A stretch of 64,000 nucleotides of DNA from Cichorium intybus (taxonomy: Eukaryota > Streptophyta > Magnoliopsida > Asterales > Asteraceae). Under the pieces are notes generated by a model. It worked only from the letters and a program-made list of their open reading frames with translations. It made no database searches and had not been told where the DNA came from. This document shows positions 1 to 11,190 of this stretch, piece after piece; position 1 is the stretch's first letter; each line of letters opens with the position of its first letter. Where the stretch lies: the NCBI GenBank assembly GCA_023525715.1, contig CM042012.1, positions 115,421,298-115,485,297 on the forward strand, written 5' to 3'. A program made the translations under genes and the position numbers.

Positions 1-189
1 AGGATTATTTTGCTGCTAGCTTCAAGGATCATAAGATCAAAAGGTTGGTTTTCTCAGTTTTGATCTTTAGAAATTAATTGTTCCTTTAGGTTTAGTTTAG
101 TATCTTCATAGAAGAAAACATAGATCATATTAGGGTTGCATGTGAACCATAGGAATCTATTTGTTCATTGATTGCATAGAAACCCTTCA
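1..189 (+). mobile_element. 3' part of a LARD-family LTR, cut by the window edge
   Basis: This matches the 3' end of the solo LTR at 54,959-55,726 and the reverse complement of the LTRs at 25,113 and 31,718, through the shared tract about gctgctagcttca and the terminal AACCCTTCA. The LTR ends with CA at 189 and sits inside a Copia gag remnant that resumes at 190. Whether it is a solo LTR or the 3' LTR of a full element cannot be seen here. Confidence 0.8.
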
Positions 190-590
190 ACATCATCTAG
201 CCATAATAGTCGTGGGTCAAATTGTGGTCGAGGCCTTCATAATCATAGTTCCAACAATAAGAAGAATGCAAGTAAGTACCAGAAGTGCGAAGAATAACAA
301 ATATCCACACTAATGATAAAAGTGGCCAAGTCAAAAAGAAAGTTGAAAATATTTGTCACCGATGTGGAATGATTGGTCATTAGTCTCGTACATGTCGTAC
401 TCTAAAACATTTTGTTGATATTTATGAAGATTTTCTAAAAATTTAAAGAGAAAAATGCAGAAACGAATTTTGTTCAACATGAATTTTTCGAAGATCAACA
501 AAAAATGGCACATTTGGATGTTGCCGATTTTTTTGTCTACCCGGAATGGACAAGTAGTGCTATAGATGGTGTATAGAAGTATTCAGTTCT
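190..590 (+). pseudogene. Copia gag 3' fragment with broken zinc knuckle
   Basis: Translation around 355-400 gives a CCHC zinc-knuckle (C-H-R-C-G-M-I-G-H-x-S-R-T-C) in which the usual Trp codon is a TAG stop. It is followed by a LKHFVDIYEDFLK-like tail and, at about 505-540, HLDVADFF, all typical of the gag of plant Ty1/Copia elements. Stops and frame changes show that it is dead. The same family is present at 23,646-24,420, and the LARD LTR at 1-189 has inserted into this copy. Confidence 0.7.
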
Positions 591-648
591 TCCCATAAAG
601 AGAGATGGATCGCCTTATCATGTAACTATTGGTTATCTAGTATCGTTT

Positions 649-762
<114 letters not shown>

Positions 763-770
763 TTATTGTT

Positions 771-1319
771 GGGTTAATGGTCCATAATATCAACTAATAA
801 TACAAAATTCACCTATTAGTCGCTGAAGTTTTAGTTACATCCAATAGGTTACTGAACTTTCAATTTTGGTTTTAAAATACCATTGTCTTCAATTTTAACC
901 ATCGTTTTTCAGTTCCGACGATACCTTCGTCTCCGCCTATCGGGATCAAACCATTTTCCTCAACCCATCCATTGTCGTCCACATCAACCAGGTCCAAAGC
1001 CTATGTACAATCTCACCATAGTCGTACCACCTTCGACCATACCTCATGACTCTCCTCCTCCGATGCCCAGTCTGCCTCTAACCGCTACTATTCTCTTTGT
1101 CGGAGGACAGCAACCAACCATGAGGTCTGCTCACAATAATTTTAATCGGGTATAACCGGTTAAAATTAGAGATAATGGTATTTTAAGACCAAAACAGAAA
1201 GTTCAGTATTCTATTGGGTGCAAAATTGAAAGTTCAATGACCTATTTGATGCATCTAAAACTTGAGTGACCTAATGGGTAAATTTTGTTTTATTGGTTGT
1301 CATTATAGATGATTAACCC
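771..1319. mobile_element. Non-autonomous element with long terminal inverted repeats (Mutator-like)
   Basis: The ends GGGTTAAT and ATTAACCC open inverted arms of about 130-160 bp (771-905 and about 1,155-1,319) that match with scattered differences and indels. The roughly 250-bp centre is richer in GC and contains an open 90-codon frame (883-1,155) without recognisable similarity. It could be a captured host fragment, as in Pack-MULEs, or family-specific filler. The 9-bp flanks (gttattgtt and tatattatt) agree at only six positions, so the TSD is not convincing. There is no transposase. Confidence 0.75.
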
Positions 1320-2248
1320 TATATTATTCAACTTGTTGGATATAGATTTGTGAAATGTTTACTAGGTGCCATTATTGATTTACTAGACGACTAGGTGGTA
1401 GATTGATATCACGTATGTGAGGGTGGACATCTATTAAGCGGATGGAGTGGAGAAATGCTTATCGTGCACTATATGTGAAAATTGGTATGTTTCAGAACCA
1501 TGTTTTTGACTTATTTATTTATATATGCAATATGTTTTTGATTTTATAATCTTACAAAATGACAATTTTAGTTGGATAAATAAGTCGAAATCAAGATTGA
1601 GGCCAATTGAGAAAGAGTTGGAGGCCCCATATTATATGTTGTACTTGCGTTTATTGGAGGGCGATTTTCCCTTAATCGATCCCCGATTCAGTCTCCCGCA
1701 AGAAGAATGAAGTTTAGGATCAAGGAATCTGATGAGGCTTCTTCCGACCCTCCATTTCGAGATTTTCATTACCACACCCTCTGGTCAGTGGACAAAATTC
1801 GACATTGTTTTTAAATCCTAAAGAAATTAAAGAACTAAATGAGCGGATTAGGTAAAACGATATTATATATTATTACATTATGTATATCATTATGTGTTCA
1901 ACTAATGTGTTGTTTTGTTTTATTTTGTAGCTTTGTGGAGAAAGTTATATCACGTTGCCCAAATGATCAAAACAAGAAAGTAATACTTATTTTGATGATT
2001 TAGACAACATGCAATTGTTTGGTTCTTTTAGCGGTTACACTTCCAACAATGTGGTGTGGAATAATGAAATATAATAATTTGATTGGAAATTATATATTAA
2101 TATATTTGTATAATTTTAAACGGTAATGATGGATATTATTTGGAAATTTTTTTGGTATAGTTTTTAGAATGACAATAACAATCTCATCTTCCCAAACCTG
2201 GAGTCGTCATCAAAAGCAAAAGCTGAAGTGGATCAGGTAAATATAACT
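1320..2248. other. Stretch without a recognised gene; short coding-like ORF
   Basis: A 61-codon frame at 1,525-1,710 reads like protein (…EKELEAPYYMLYL…) and is followed by intron-like AT-rich DNA with further short coding-like patches to about 2,400. It may be the 5' remnant of the decayed ULP1-like gene whose last part is at 5,215-5,400, but I see no motif that proves this. Confidence 0.3.
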
Positions 2249-2877
2249 TTAATGTACTAGTAACTTTATTTCATTGGAAATTTTACTTTTACTTACCTAA
2301 TATTACTTTATTTTATAGAGTATGAAATTTTTTTTGCCACAGTCGTTCAGTAGGAAGAAGAGTCGAAGGTTATTCCCCCTAATCCAAAAACTGAAGAAGA
2401 ATAAGTATTTAAGAAGAAATCTGGCTCCATCCCAATTTATGCAGTCACCATACGTCCAGGTTAATACCTAAAGTCGGTGCGGCCCCGCTGAGCATGAAGT
2501 GTACATATTTTACATTATCCATCATCATTTATGGGTGTACCATAGTCTATGCAATTGTAGTTAGATCCATATGCAAAGTTATGCATGGACGCTATTGGTT
2601 TATACCATGTGAAACAGCATGTTATCCATGTTCTGCACTGGTGTTGTGGCTCTTAGGGGTGGTAAGTATGGAAATTTTTTTACAAAAGTAAAAAATTTTA
2701 AGTTCAAATATTTAATTGTGTTGTTTTATATAATTACTGTTAAAGGACAACATGTTACCATATGGATACATCTACTATTGGAGAGGTGCATGATGGATGA
2801 TTCTTTCATTGGCCTTCTTCAACTTGATGAGTAATATGGATAGGATCCCTTGTGCCTCAAGAAAGAACGGTTGGCCG

Positions 2878-3261
2878 TGTTGGAATAATCGGTTGGTCAC
2901 GTGATGCATGGCAGAAACTTTTTAATAACCATTTATGTTTTTATGTTTTTATATTTTAGTTAATAGTTTATTGAGTTAGAATTAGTAAATTAGGTTGACC
3001 GGGTTCCATGGGTTTGTAGTGGGAGAGTACCGGTTCTTTAGGTGAGTGATGGGTCAGTAGCTTTTCATGGCTATTTTGTAGTTCACATTGCTTTTCACAG
3101 GCTATATATAGCCTTGCACTATTTTAATAATAGATGAGTTTTTAGTCCATATTTTGCTCTTCCACTGCATACAACCGTGAACAGGAAAGTGTTTCTTTTT
3201 TGTTTCATATTACCGTAATATACACAAGGAGAGGTTGCCATTTTATTTTATACATCCTACA
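2878..3261 (+). repeat. 5' LTR of the TR-GAG element
   Basis: It is 384 bp, TG…CA. A palindromic TATA-box region (ggctatatatagcc, about 3,100-3,113) is the likely promoter of the element transcript. Confidence 0.93.
3100..3113 (+). promoter_or_regulatory. TATA box in the TR-GAG LTR
   Basis: The motif GGCTATATATAGCC lies about 150 bp before the LTR end. This is the usual position of the U3/R promoter in Copia LTRs, and the same motif is present in the 3' LTR near 4,657-4,670. Confidence 0.6.
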
Positions 3262-3263
3262 CT

Positions 3264-3275
3264 TGGTATCAGAGC
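3264..3275 (+). other. Primer-binding site, tRNA-iMet type
   Basis: TGGTATCAGAGC starts 2 nt after the 5' LTR. It is the standard complement of the plant initiator-Met tRNA 3' end used by Copia elements. Confidence 0.93.
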
Positions 3276-3535
3276 ACCATCCAGGTTGAGGAGGGCATAA
3301 GTCGTTCCTGAAAAACAGAAATAAGGTGTAGCTCCTTCCTTGATCAATCTGTTCAATCCTAACCAGAAGCGGGATGAGAAGCAGAAAAAATCAAAACGGG
3401 AGGATTTTGGTTTGGCTTGTTTGCTGGTAAAAGAAAATAGAAGAAGCAGGTGCGTGATTTTTCTGGACTGGTGGAAGAGGAGTCTCCGAACAGATTGGAT
3501 CGGAAAGGTTGGGGCTGTGACAAAAAGAAAGAAAA

Positions 3536-4399
3536 ATGGCGATGGTACCTAGAGAAGGAGCATCGATGTCCTATCAAGTTCCGGTTTTGACTCAAACAAA
3601 TTATCCGGTGTGGTCGGTCAAAATCAAGTCGATTATGGATGCACACGGGATATGGGAGACGGTTGAACCGAGAGCATTAGGTGAAGAAGCGGATCCAAGG
3701 AAGTCGAAACAAGCCCTTGCGTTTTTGTTTCAAGCAATACCGGAAGACATGGTATTGCAAATGGCGAGCTATACCGATCCAAAACAAGTATGGGATGGGC
3801 TGAAGATTCGATATTTGGGAGTGGATCGGGTGAGAACGGCTCGATTAGCAACCTTAAAAAGGGAGCTCGAAGGTTTGCGGATGAAAGAGGGTAAAACAGT
3901 TAATGACTTTGCGACCAAATTGACCGGTTTAGCCTCAAAAGCAAGGAGTCTTGGTTACGAGCTTGAAGAGGTGGAGTTGGTGAAAAGATTACTTGATTCG
4001 ATGCCTAAGTCTTTTCTCCAAATCGTGGCTTCAATAGAGCAATGCTTTGAGTTGGACTCGATGTTATTTGACGAGGCCGTGGGTAGATTGAAGGCTTTCG
4101 AGGAACGTATAAAAGGATCGGAGAAAACGGAGGACACTCAAGGTGGGTTGTTGTTGACAAGAGAGGAAAAGTCGAATGGTTGTATGCATTGTGGCGGTGG
4201 CGGTTCACATCGGGATGGATTTGGACGTGGCCGGGGAAGAGGTCGTGGGTTCGGGAGAAGCCAAGATGGTAAGGAACGTGTCCGGGATAAGAGTCACGTA
4301 AAATGCTACAAGTGTGGGGAATTCGGTCATTACAACAACGAATGTCCAAAGTGGGAGAAGGAAGCAAAATTGATCGAGGAGGAGCCGGCGCTGTTGTGA
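3536..4399 (+). CDS. Copia-type Gag protein of the TR-GAG element
   Basis: This 287-residue capsid-type protein is encoded by an uninterrupted frame. Residues 10-120 have the UBN2/DUF4219-like gag fold signature (NYPVWSVKIKSIM near the start, then …QVWDGLKIRYLG…). An alpha-helical segment runs to about 205, an Arg/Gly-rich stretch (GRGRGRGRGFGR) lies near 230, and a CCHC knuckle C-Y-K-C-G-E-F-G-H-Y-N-N-E-C lies near 257-270. These parts would package the element RNA into virus-like particles. The start chosen is the first ATG of the long frame; a second ATG lies two codons on. The stop is followed after about 25 nt by the purine tract, so nothing else is encoded. Conservation of an intact gag without pol suggests the protein is useful to the element. 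Confidence 0.93.
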   Translation: MAMVPREGASMSYQVPVLTQTNYPVWSVKIKSIMDAHGIWETVEPRALGEEADPRKSKQALAFLFQAIPEDMVLQMASYTDPKQVWDGLKIRYLGVDRVRTARLATLKRELEGLRMKEGKTVNDFATKLTGLASKARSLGYELEEVELVKRLLDSMPKSFLQIVASIEQCFELDSMLFDEAVGRLKAFEERIKGSEKTEDTQGGLLLTREEKSNGCMHCGGGGSHRDGFGRGRGRGRGFGRSQDGKERVRDKSHVKCYKCGEFGHYNNECPKWEKEAKLIEEEPALL

Positions 4400-4423
4400 T
4401 CTAATGGAATGAACAAACCGATT

Positions 4424-4434
4424 ATGGGGGTGAA
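4424..4434 (+). other. Polypurine tract of the TR-GAG element
   Basis: The purine-rich tract TATGGGGGTGAA-like directly abuts the 3' LTR at 4,435, which is the expected plus-strand priming site. Confidence 0.85.
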
Positions 4435-4819
4435 TGTTGGAATAATCGGTTGGTCACGTGATGCATGGCAGAAACTTTTTAATAACCATTTATGTTTTTA
4501 TGTTTTTATATTTTAGTTAATAGTTTATTGAGTTAGAATTAGTAAATTAGGTTGACTGGGTTCCATGGGTTTGTAGTGGGAGAGTACCGGTTCTTTAGGT
4601 GAGTGATGGGTCAGTAGCTTTTCATGGCTATTTTGTAGTTCACGTTGCTTTTCACAGGCTATATATAGCCTTGCACTATTTTAATAATAGATGAGTTTTT
4701 TAGTCCATATTTTGCTCTTCCACTGCATACAACCGTGAACAGGAAAGTGTTTCTTTTTTGTTTCATATTACCGTAATATACACAAGGAGAGGTTGCCATT
4801 TTATTTTCTACATCCTACA
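4435..4819 (+). repeat. 3' LTR of the TR-GAG element
   Basis: It is 385 bp and about 99% identical to the 5' LTR. It ends TACA and is followed by the TSD GGCCG. Confidence 0.93.
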
Positions 4820-4886
4820 GGCCGGATCTAGGCAAAGCATGGTGGGAGGCGGATCGAGTTAGTAATTTTCCTATACTTATAAAAAT

Positions 4887-4906
4887 CTCTCTCTCTCTCT
4901 CTCTTT

Positions 4907-4999
<93 letters not shown>
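4887..4999. repeat. Compound microsatellite (CT)n(AC)n(AT)n
   Basis: CT units at 4,887-4,904, AC units at 4,906-4,921 and AT units to 4,999 lie in series. The 74-codon minus frame across them is an artefact of the repeat. Confidence 0.95.
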
Positions 5000-5000
<1 letters not shown>

Positions 5001-5214
5001 CAATAAATATAAATAAAGAGCATTTGGTATTCGACAAGCTATGGCTAGACACGATGACGATGATTATATATGATAGCCTGCTTTTAAATCGTACTTATGA
5101 TTTGATAAAAAACGAAGGGAAGTTCCCAAACGTTAGAACGAAGTTGCGAAGATACTTAACGACATTGACTACTGGATAAGACCACCACCACAGCCTGTCC
5201 AAATATGGTTTGTT

Positions 5215-5400
5215 TCACTTCAAATTGAGCCACATAAATTTGGAATTCCAGGAGATTGTGGAGAGTGGGTGTGTTTATTTTGGAATGCTTGGTCTCAATC
5301 ATTGGTTTGGGTGTAGCGACTGCGACAAATGCTTTTGCTTTGAGTTTCAGATACAAGATGACGTCTATACTTTGGGGATCTTATCAACATCAACTATTTC
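5215..5400 (+). pseudogene. Decayed ULP1-like cysteine protease C-terminus (copy A)
   Basis: At 5,251-5,280 the translation G-D-C-G-E-W-V-C-L-F matches the catalytic-Cys region of plant ULP1/C48 proteases. About 5 nt later the frame changes, and a second frame continues LECLVSIIGLGVATATNAF then FRYKMTSILWGSY, resembling the end of that domain. The paralogous spot in copy B (44,180-44,345) has the same words with stops, so the gene was already dying or has decayed in both. The assignment rests on a short motif. Confidence 0.45.
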
Positions 5401-5799
5401 ATGTTATGTGTTTTCTAAAACATTTATGCATCACCTTCAGTATATTGTATTTTATCAATAGCTTGTTGAAAAACAATTTTTTCATTTATGAAATATATTG
5501 ATGTTACATCGCTGCAAATCAATGATAAAATGGTAAAATGAAAATTATATACCTCATAAAAGTAAATGCAATTTTTTTAAATAAGATACAATACAAGGGA
5601 AAATTAGATACCACTATTATTGAAAATAGTAGTAAGGGAAGTCTTTTCAACGTGAAAGTGATAAAAGATACATAAAAACTTGTGTTGTCATGTCGAATTA
5701 ATGAGATACTCCAAAAAACCATAAAATATCGCAGTGAAAGTAATATAATTCACAATTGATCATTGTTATATAAGGTATTCTCATCCTCATACTCTCCAC

Positions 5800-6800
5800 T
5801 ACAGTAAAATTTGAATTCATTTGAAAATAGCGTTTGACATTGCGAAGATGAAGATTGATATATCAGTTCCGGTATTAACCCATTTCTCCGGTGAATCTTA
5901 GTGAGCTTGTATATTCTATTTATGACCTCCTACCGAGTAAAATTCCTGAAGACATATTCTAAGAAATGAAGAATGTTGAACAAGACAACCGTAGAGACTC
6001 GAATAAACAATGAAACAATATGAACGTGTAGAAGTTCTTTGTGCAAAATTGAAAACCGAGCATGTATGGGTCACACATACAAAAAACTTAAAGAGTCAAC
6101 TAAATGAATTGAGAGTACACAAGTGGGAATTTCCAACATTGTAGAAGAACAATTCCGTCTTGCAGATGTTGTAAGAATCATAAAGGATTTCAGTGATCGG
6201 GAAAAGGAAATGTATTCAATGTTCAATATCCTTTTTATGTATGGTTATAACGTTATTCTAACTACTTCTGAATTTAACGTAACTTATTTCATTAAAACCA
6301 CTACATAATAAGTCCTATTAACATTGCTACATTCGTACATAACATGAGACACATTACTATCTAGTTTATATTAAAATTGTATTTCGACGAGGAGTTCTTG
6401 AAGGGCAAGTTAGCACATTCATCATAAACTTCAAACAATTCCATGTAAGTTTCAATCAATTCAAACCCAGTATCAAGTAACTCACTTAACTCACTTTGCT
6501 CATCAAGTGTCGCTCCAGGCCCACAACCCACTTCGATCATTGCTATTTAGTTGACAAATTTCTAAGTGTCTTCGGCCATTATAATAATGAACATTTTCAT
6601 ATTGTGATGCCATAACTTTCTTTGCTAACAATGTTCTTGATTGGTAAATGGGACTACAAGTATAGTCAATTGTCTTTGCAGCCGCCGATAAGCGCTCGTA
6701 AATTGAAATACTGGACTATGCATGAGTTGTTGTAGTCTAACAAACTGAGACATTAACATATGGTCAAACTGTTCTCCTAGTGATAGTGACAGGCTGAATG
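5800..6800. other. Duplicated region with coding-like debris, no recognised gene
   Basis: Short protein-like patches exist on both strands. Plus-strand patches lie at about 5,830-6,300. On the minus strand about 6,690-6,790 reads GEQFDHMLMSQFVRLQQL and then FQFTSAYRR, and it recurs in copy B (45,090-45,230) as GEQFDQELMPLFVRLQEL. Stops interrupt them. This may be an old gene or transposon that was part of the duplicated unit; I do not recognise it. Confidence 0.3.
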
Positions 6801-7310
6801 ATGTGGACTATTATCAAACAACGTTATATTTGAAAACAAAATTTACTCAATAAGATTTCATCAAATAACTTAAATAAAATAATATCGTTCCGGATGCATT
6901 TTCATTGTTTTCGGACATTATCTAATCGACCAATTTGGTTTTCATTTTTAAGTTTTACGCCCTCTTGGTTACTTGTAATGTGCAACCTAATTGACCAAAT
7001 TGATTTCCATTCTTACCTCACGAATTCACAAGCCCTGATTCTTGCCGAGTTGCTTAGAAGACATTTTTATTGTTATTTGGACAATGGATTTGTGTTTTTG
7101 TTTTTTTCCTAACTTTAAACGATTATTTGGGTTTGTAACTTGTTTACCTATGTCTTATATTTCTTTGTTGTATTTACATTTTGAAGTTTAAATGGACAGA
7201 TCGTTAGAAAAACATAAACAAGTTCACCTGTTGGTCTATTATTGGGAATTTTCAACTTATTTAATTAAAAATGTGTGTGATTGGGTTGAGATTTTAGCTT
7301 ATTTAAAATA

Positions 7311-9485
7311 GGGTTTATTTCATAAAAAAACCTTATATTTTCATCTTTTTTCTGTTTAAACCTAAAACTTTATTTTTTTCAAAAAAAAAAAGTAAATTTT
7401 GGAGAAACTTTTTAATTTAGACCCTTTACCTGGTTTTACAGGTTATACATATTTTTCTTTTCGTTTTTCCGAAAAAACCCATTTTTCTTCGTTTTTGTAA
7501 TTGACATAACTTTCATATGCGATGTACAAATTCTACGAACTTTATATCCCTGGAAAGGTCGTAAGTAATACTACAACTTTGGTTTACTGACTTTTATTTG
7601 AATATATTCAGATATTTCGCTACATTGGCTTGTTTTCTTATAATAGATGTATCTTTTGCATATGAGCTCCGTTTTCGACGTTCTATAAGTCGACGGATTC
7701 GTAAACACGAATAAATCGTGTAATGAATATTATTTAAACCAAAATATTATTTGTATGATTTATCAAATATTACGCTACTGTAGTCTGTTATTCGAAATTA
7801 TATCGTTTACTCGATAATTAATTCGAAATAGCATATTGTAGTATTCTAATTTTCAATAATATATTAGGAAAGTTATGAAAATTACATTTCAATGTATTAT
7901 CCTAATTTGCGCTCTGGTTCACATTTGTTGACTTTTGTTGACCAAATTTGACGGATGTCACAGACGAGGTCGCAAGAAAGCGACGACGTGGTACTTATGT
8001 GGTTAAAGTTTGAATGATTCACATTTGTTGACTTTTGGTTGAAGTCTGGAAAGGTCATAAGAAATACTACAACTTTGTTTTACTGATTTTGTTTGAATAT
8101 GTTCAGATTTTTCGCTACAGTCTCTTAAATATGAGTGTAAATATAATTAAATATAACTAAATATGAAAAATTAATTACTCCCTCCGTCCCAAAATGATAG
8201 TCCACAGACAAAAAACACACAAATTAAGAAAACATTAAATGTATCTTACTTTTTCCCACAAAATGACCGTTTTACCTTTTCTTTGCATTTAATGCCGGCA
8301 CTAGATGCGTTGGCTGTTACAATAACAGTTAGGGTATTTTTGTAAAGATGTCATTTATATTTAGAGGTGGACTAACATTTTGGGACAAACTAAAAAGGAA
8401 ACATGAACTATAATTAAATTAAAATAAAACATTTCATTAATTAAGAAAATAAAATTACAAACATAAACTAAAACGACATATTACAAATTAAAAAATACGA
8501 CAAACCACAAACGTAAAAAAACGAAACCACGACCAATATTTTTTATGATATCAGTTTTGTGTTTTAAAACCATCTCGAGTGCTTCCCCCTCGAGACCCTC
8601 CTCCTGATTCGATGACAAAAACTTTATGTCTTTTAGTCGTTTTTTTATTCACGGGCTCGTTGTCGATCATGGCGGCTTATTGTTTATCTTCGTAAGCTTT
8701 TTCTTTTCAAATTTCATCCGCTCGTGAAGGTTAAATTGTACCGTTCAAACTCCAACCACATAAGTGCCACGTCGTCACTTTCTTGCGACCCCCGTCTGTG
8801 ACATCCGTCAAATTTGGTCAACAAAGGTCAACCAGAACGCAAATTAGGATAATACATTGAAATGTAATTTTCATAACTTTTCTAATGTATTATTGGAAAT
8901 TATAATACTACAATACGCTATTCCAATAAATTATCAAGTAAACGCAATAATTTCGAATAATAGACTATAGTAGCATAAAAGTCGATAAATCATACAAATA
9001 ATATTTGGGTTTAAATAATATTCATTACACGATGTATTCGTGTTTACGAATCCGTCGACTTATAGAACGTCGAAAACGGAGCTCGTATGCAAAAGATACA
9101 TCTATTATAAGAAAATAAACCAGTGTAGCGAAATATCTGAACATATTCAAACAAAAGTCAGTAAAGCAAAGTTGTAGTATTACTTACGACCTTTCCAGAG
9201 ATATAAAGTTCGTAGAATTTGGACATCGTATATGAAAGTTATGTCAATTACAAAAACGAAGAAAAAATTTTCTTTGTGAAAAAATAACTGAAATTGAGTG
9301 TTTTTAAAAAAAAAAAAAAGAAATTAGGGTTTTTTCTGAAAAAAAAAGTATGTATAACCTGTAAAACCGGTTAAGGATGTAAATTAAAAAATTTCTCCAA
9401 AATTTAGTTCTTTTTTGAAAAAAAATAAAGTTTTGCGTTTAAACATAAAAAAGTTAAAAATATAGGGTTTTTTATGAAATAAACC
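7311..9485. mobile_element. 2.2-kb foldback element with ~700-bp inverted arms
   Basis: The outer end GGGTTTATTTCATAAAAAA is mirrored at 9,460-9,485. The arms (about 7,311-8,040 and 8,745-9,485) remain alignable throughout, including the stretch with gacggatgtcacagacg on one side and cccgtctgtgacatccgtc on the other. The centre holds a Stowaway-like MITE and about 340 bp of AT-rich unknown sequence. No transposase ORF is present. Copy B lacks the element, and no clean TSD was found. A Mutator-like foldback is the likely class. Confidence 0.75.
8178..8398. mobile_element. Stowaway-type (Tc1/Mariner) MITE nested in the foldback
   Basis: It begins with the hallmark CTCCCTCCGTCCCAAAATGATAGTCC-type terminus after TA and ends with a degraded mirror (ggactaacattttgggac). 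It is about 220 bp and non-coding. Confidence 0.7.
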
Positions 9486-9789
9486 ATGTCTAACTCATTG
9501 TCACCACCGATCATAACTACCATTGAGCCATTGAATGCAAATTGAATCAACTCCTCTCATTTCCATTCAACCCTCCCTTGCACTCTCTACGCAGATTGTT
9601 CAACAACTAAAATTAATTTACAAATGCTAATTTTTTTGAACCGCAAACTAAACTATTTCTATTTTACACCTCTTATTCTACATCTTTTTGCCCCTAATGG
9701 GAAAAAACGTTAATTAAGGGAAGAAAATGTAAACTATATGATCAAGAGAAGAAACCTATTGTGTGGTCAGGTCAAGACCGGTCCGGTCC

Positions 9790-10809
9790 TCAACTACCCA
9801 TCACAGCACAGTCGTAAACAAACGCTCCAGCATGTTCCTTAACACCGATAACCTTCCAATCCAAGATACCACCATCTTTAACCCCTGACTTTGGACTCCA
9901 ATAATTGAGAACGATGGCTTCACCCAGTGGACGCCTTTCTCCTCCCACAACTAGAAGCCCTTCCCCACAAGCCTTGAAGGCTATACCACAACCGTGAAAC
10001 AAATCAGCCCTGACCGGAAGTCTGCCCAAAACCTCCCATGAGTAATTCCTTTTGTTATATTTCATGATCATGTTGCTCAACTTCTCAACTCCATATAACT
10101 CATTACTAACAACTGTAACAAGAGGATGTCCATCAGCAGCCATGGTTACATTAGGGCACACGTCGTCAATTTTCCTCCATTTTTTGGTCTTGATATCAAA
10201 CTCCTCTCCGTAAGTTGATGAATCATTGCTACTTCCCCCTCCTATCACATAAAACTTTCCATGTATGAAAAAACCGGTGCATAATGTACGTGGAGAGTGC
10301 ATATTAGGCAACCTTTCCCAACTACCCCTTGATGAATCGTATAACTCTGCAGATTTCAGAATGTTTCCGTTCTGGTCACTCCCTCCTGCAACAATGGCAA
10401 TTGATCCAAGAGTTCCTGAGCCAAATAAACAACGAGGACGATGCATTCCATCACACTTCCTCCAATTCTGCTCCACTAAACTGTACTTCCATGTAGCAAA
10501 CCCAAACTGTTCACGCCCGAATACCAGCAATTCACTACCCACGGCCAATGATTTTTTATCTGAATGATTAAAAATATCCTGGTCGGTAGGAATTTCAGGC
10601 AACCTCATCCACTTCTTTGTCACTGGATCAAACGCATCCCAAACTCTAGAGTCCGAACTACATACAATACACACAAGTACTTGACTGGATTTTGTTATGT
10701 GTGGACTATTTGTAGTCATTAGGTCGCTTTTCTCCTGCCGTGTGTTTCCTTGCTCATAGCTAGTTGACTCGTTTGGATTATGTGTGGAATCGGATAAATG
10801 AACGCCGAG
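9790..10809 (-). CDS. Kelch-repeat exon, copy A (SKIP11/At1g74510-like kelch domain, no F-box)
   Basis: The protein part runs 339 codons to a stop at 9,790. It closely resembles the kelch half of plant F-box/kelch proteins: WDAFDPVTKKWMRLP, then kelch blades with Gly-Gly pairs (AIVAGGSDQNG, YVIGGGSS, LLVVGG) and a final FVYDCAVMGS. The N-terminal F-box of those proteins is absent. The frame stays open upstream of the first ATG (10,719) to an acceptor AAAATAG|CTC at 10,810, in phase 0. The next upstream exon on this strand is the kinase exon at 11,191-12,099, whose donor is also phase 0, so the two probably encode one kinase-kelch protein. Alternatively it is a separate, F-box-less kelch gene starting at 10,719. 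Confidence 0.8.
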   Translation of the reverse strand, partial: LGVHLSDSTHNPNESTSYEQGNTRQEKSDLMTTNSPHITKSSQVLVCIVCSSDSRVWDAFDPVTKKWMRLPEIPTDQDIFNHSDKKSLAVGSELLVFGREQFGFATWKYSLVEQNWRKCDGMHRPRCLFGSGTLGSIAIVAGGSDQNGNILKSAELYDSSRGSWERLPNMHSPRTLCTGFFIHGKFYVIGGGSSNDSSTYGEEFDIKTKKWRKIDDVCPNVTMAADGHPLVTVVSNELYGVEKLSNMIMKYNKRNYSWEVLGRLPVRADLFHGCGIAFKACGEGLLVVGGERRPLGEAIVLNYWSPKSGVKDGGILDWKVIGVKEHAGAFVYDCAVMGS

Positions 10810-11190
10810 CTATTTTAGACACCCAAAAAAAAGTACATATAAGCAATCATTCCACAAGATACACTCAAGGTTGTGTTGAACTAATGTAATTTAGAATAAG
10901 AAAGATATTAACCTTTAAAAAAATATGATAAATCAAAATCTATAAAATTTACACGTGATATTGTTAAGATCATAAATCGTTTAGTTGATGTTGTATTCTT
11001 TTCATTTTGACATATAATATCTTCAAAAACATAGATCATATATTGTTCATTTCAAGCACATCATCTCTTTTTCTCCTGTCGTGAATTCAGGATGTAGTTT
11101 AAGCAAGGAACTTTTGCTTAGAAACAAAATAAAATATTACATAGATTAATTACTAAAGACATATCAGTATAAAGGAAAAGCATCACTTAC
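10810..11190 (-). other. Inferred 381-bp intron joining kinase and kelch exons (copy A)
   Basis: The donor CAA|GTAAGT (at 11,190) is a near-perfect consensus and interrupts the kinase frame right after LESALEYQ. The acceptor side has a T-rich run followed by AAAATAG. The sequence is AT-rich and non-coding. The copy B counterpart is 49,134-49,531. The first kinase reading frame would otherwise stop nine codons past the donor. Confidence 0.65.

Larger units (their letters stand above)
2878..4819 (+). mobile_element. TR-GAG retrotransposon (gag only), intact, with TSD GGCCG
   Basis: Two LTRs (2,878-3,261 and 4,435-4,819) begin TGTTGG and end TACA. They differ by three substitutions and one 1-nt indel, so the element is young. 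The 5-bp target duplication GGCCG lies at 2,873-2,877 and 4,820-4,824. A primer-binding site for initiator-Met tRNA follows the left LTR, and a purine tract precedes the right one. The 1.17-kb interior codes only for gag, with no protease, integrase or reverse transcriptase, so mobility must rely on pol supplied by another Copia. This is the published TR-GAG architecture. Confidence 0.95.

Noticed and set aside
3359..4367. Minus-strand ORFs across the TR-GAG
   Set aside because: They are shadows of the gag frame, which has the zinc knuckle and family motifs on the plus strand.
4828..5052. 74-codon minus ORF rich in Ile-Tyr
   Set aside because: It is the translation of the CT/AC/AT microsatellite. 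The same holds for the ORFs at 22,194, 22,231, 51,715, 51,766, 52,479 and 52,671.
9790..10719. Classical F-box/kelch protein
   Set aside because: No F-box precedes the kelch part within the open frame or in the upstream DNA. The nearest upstream coding exon is the kinase.
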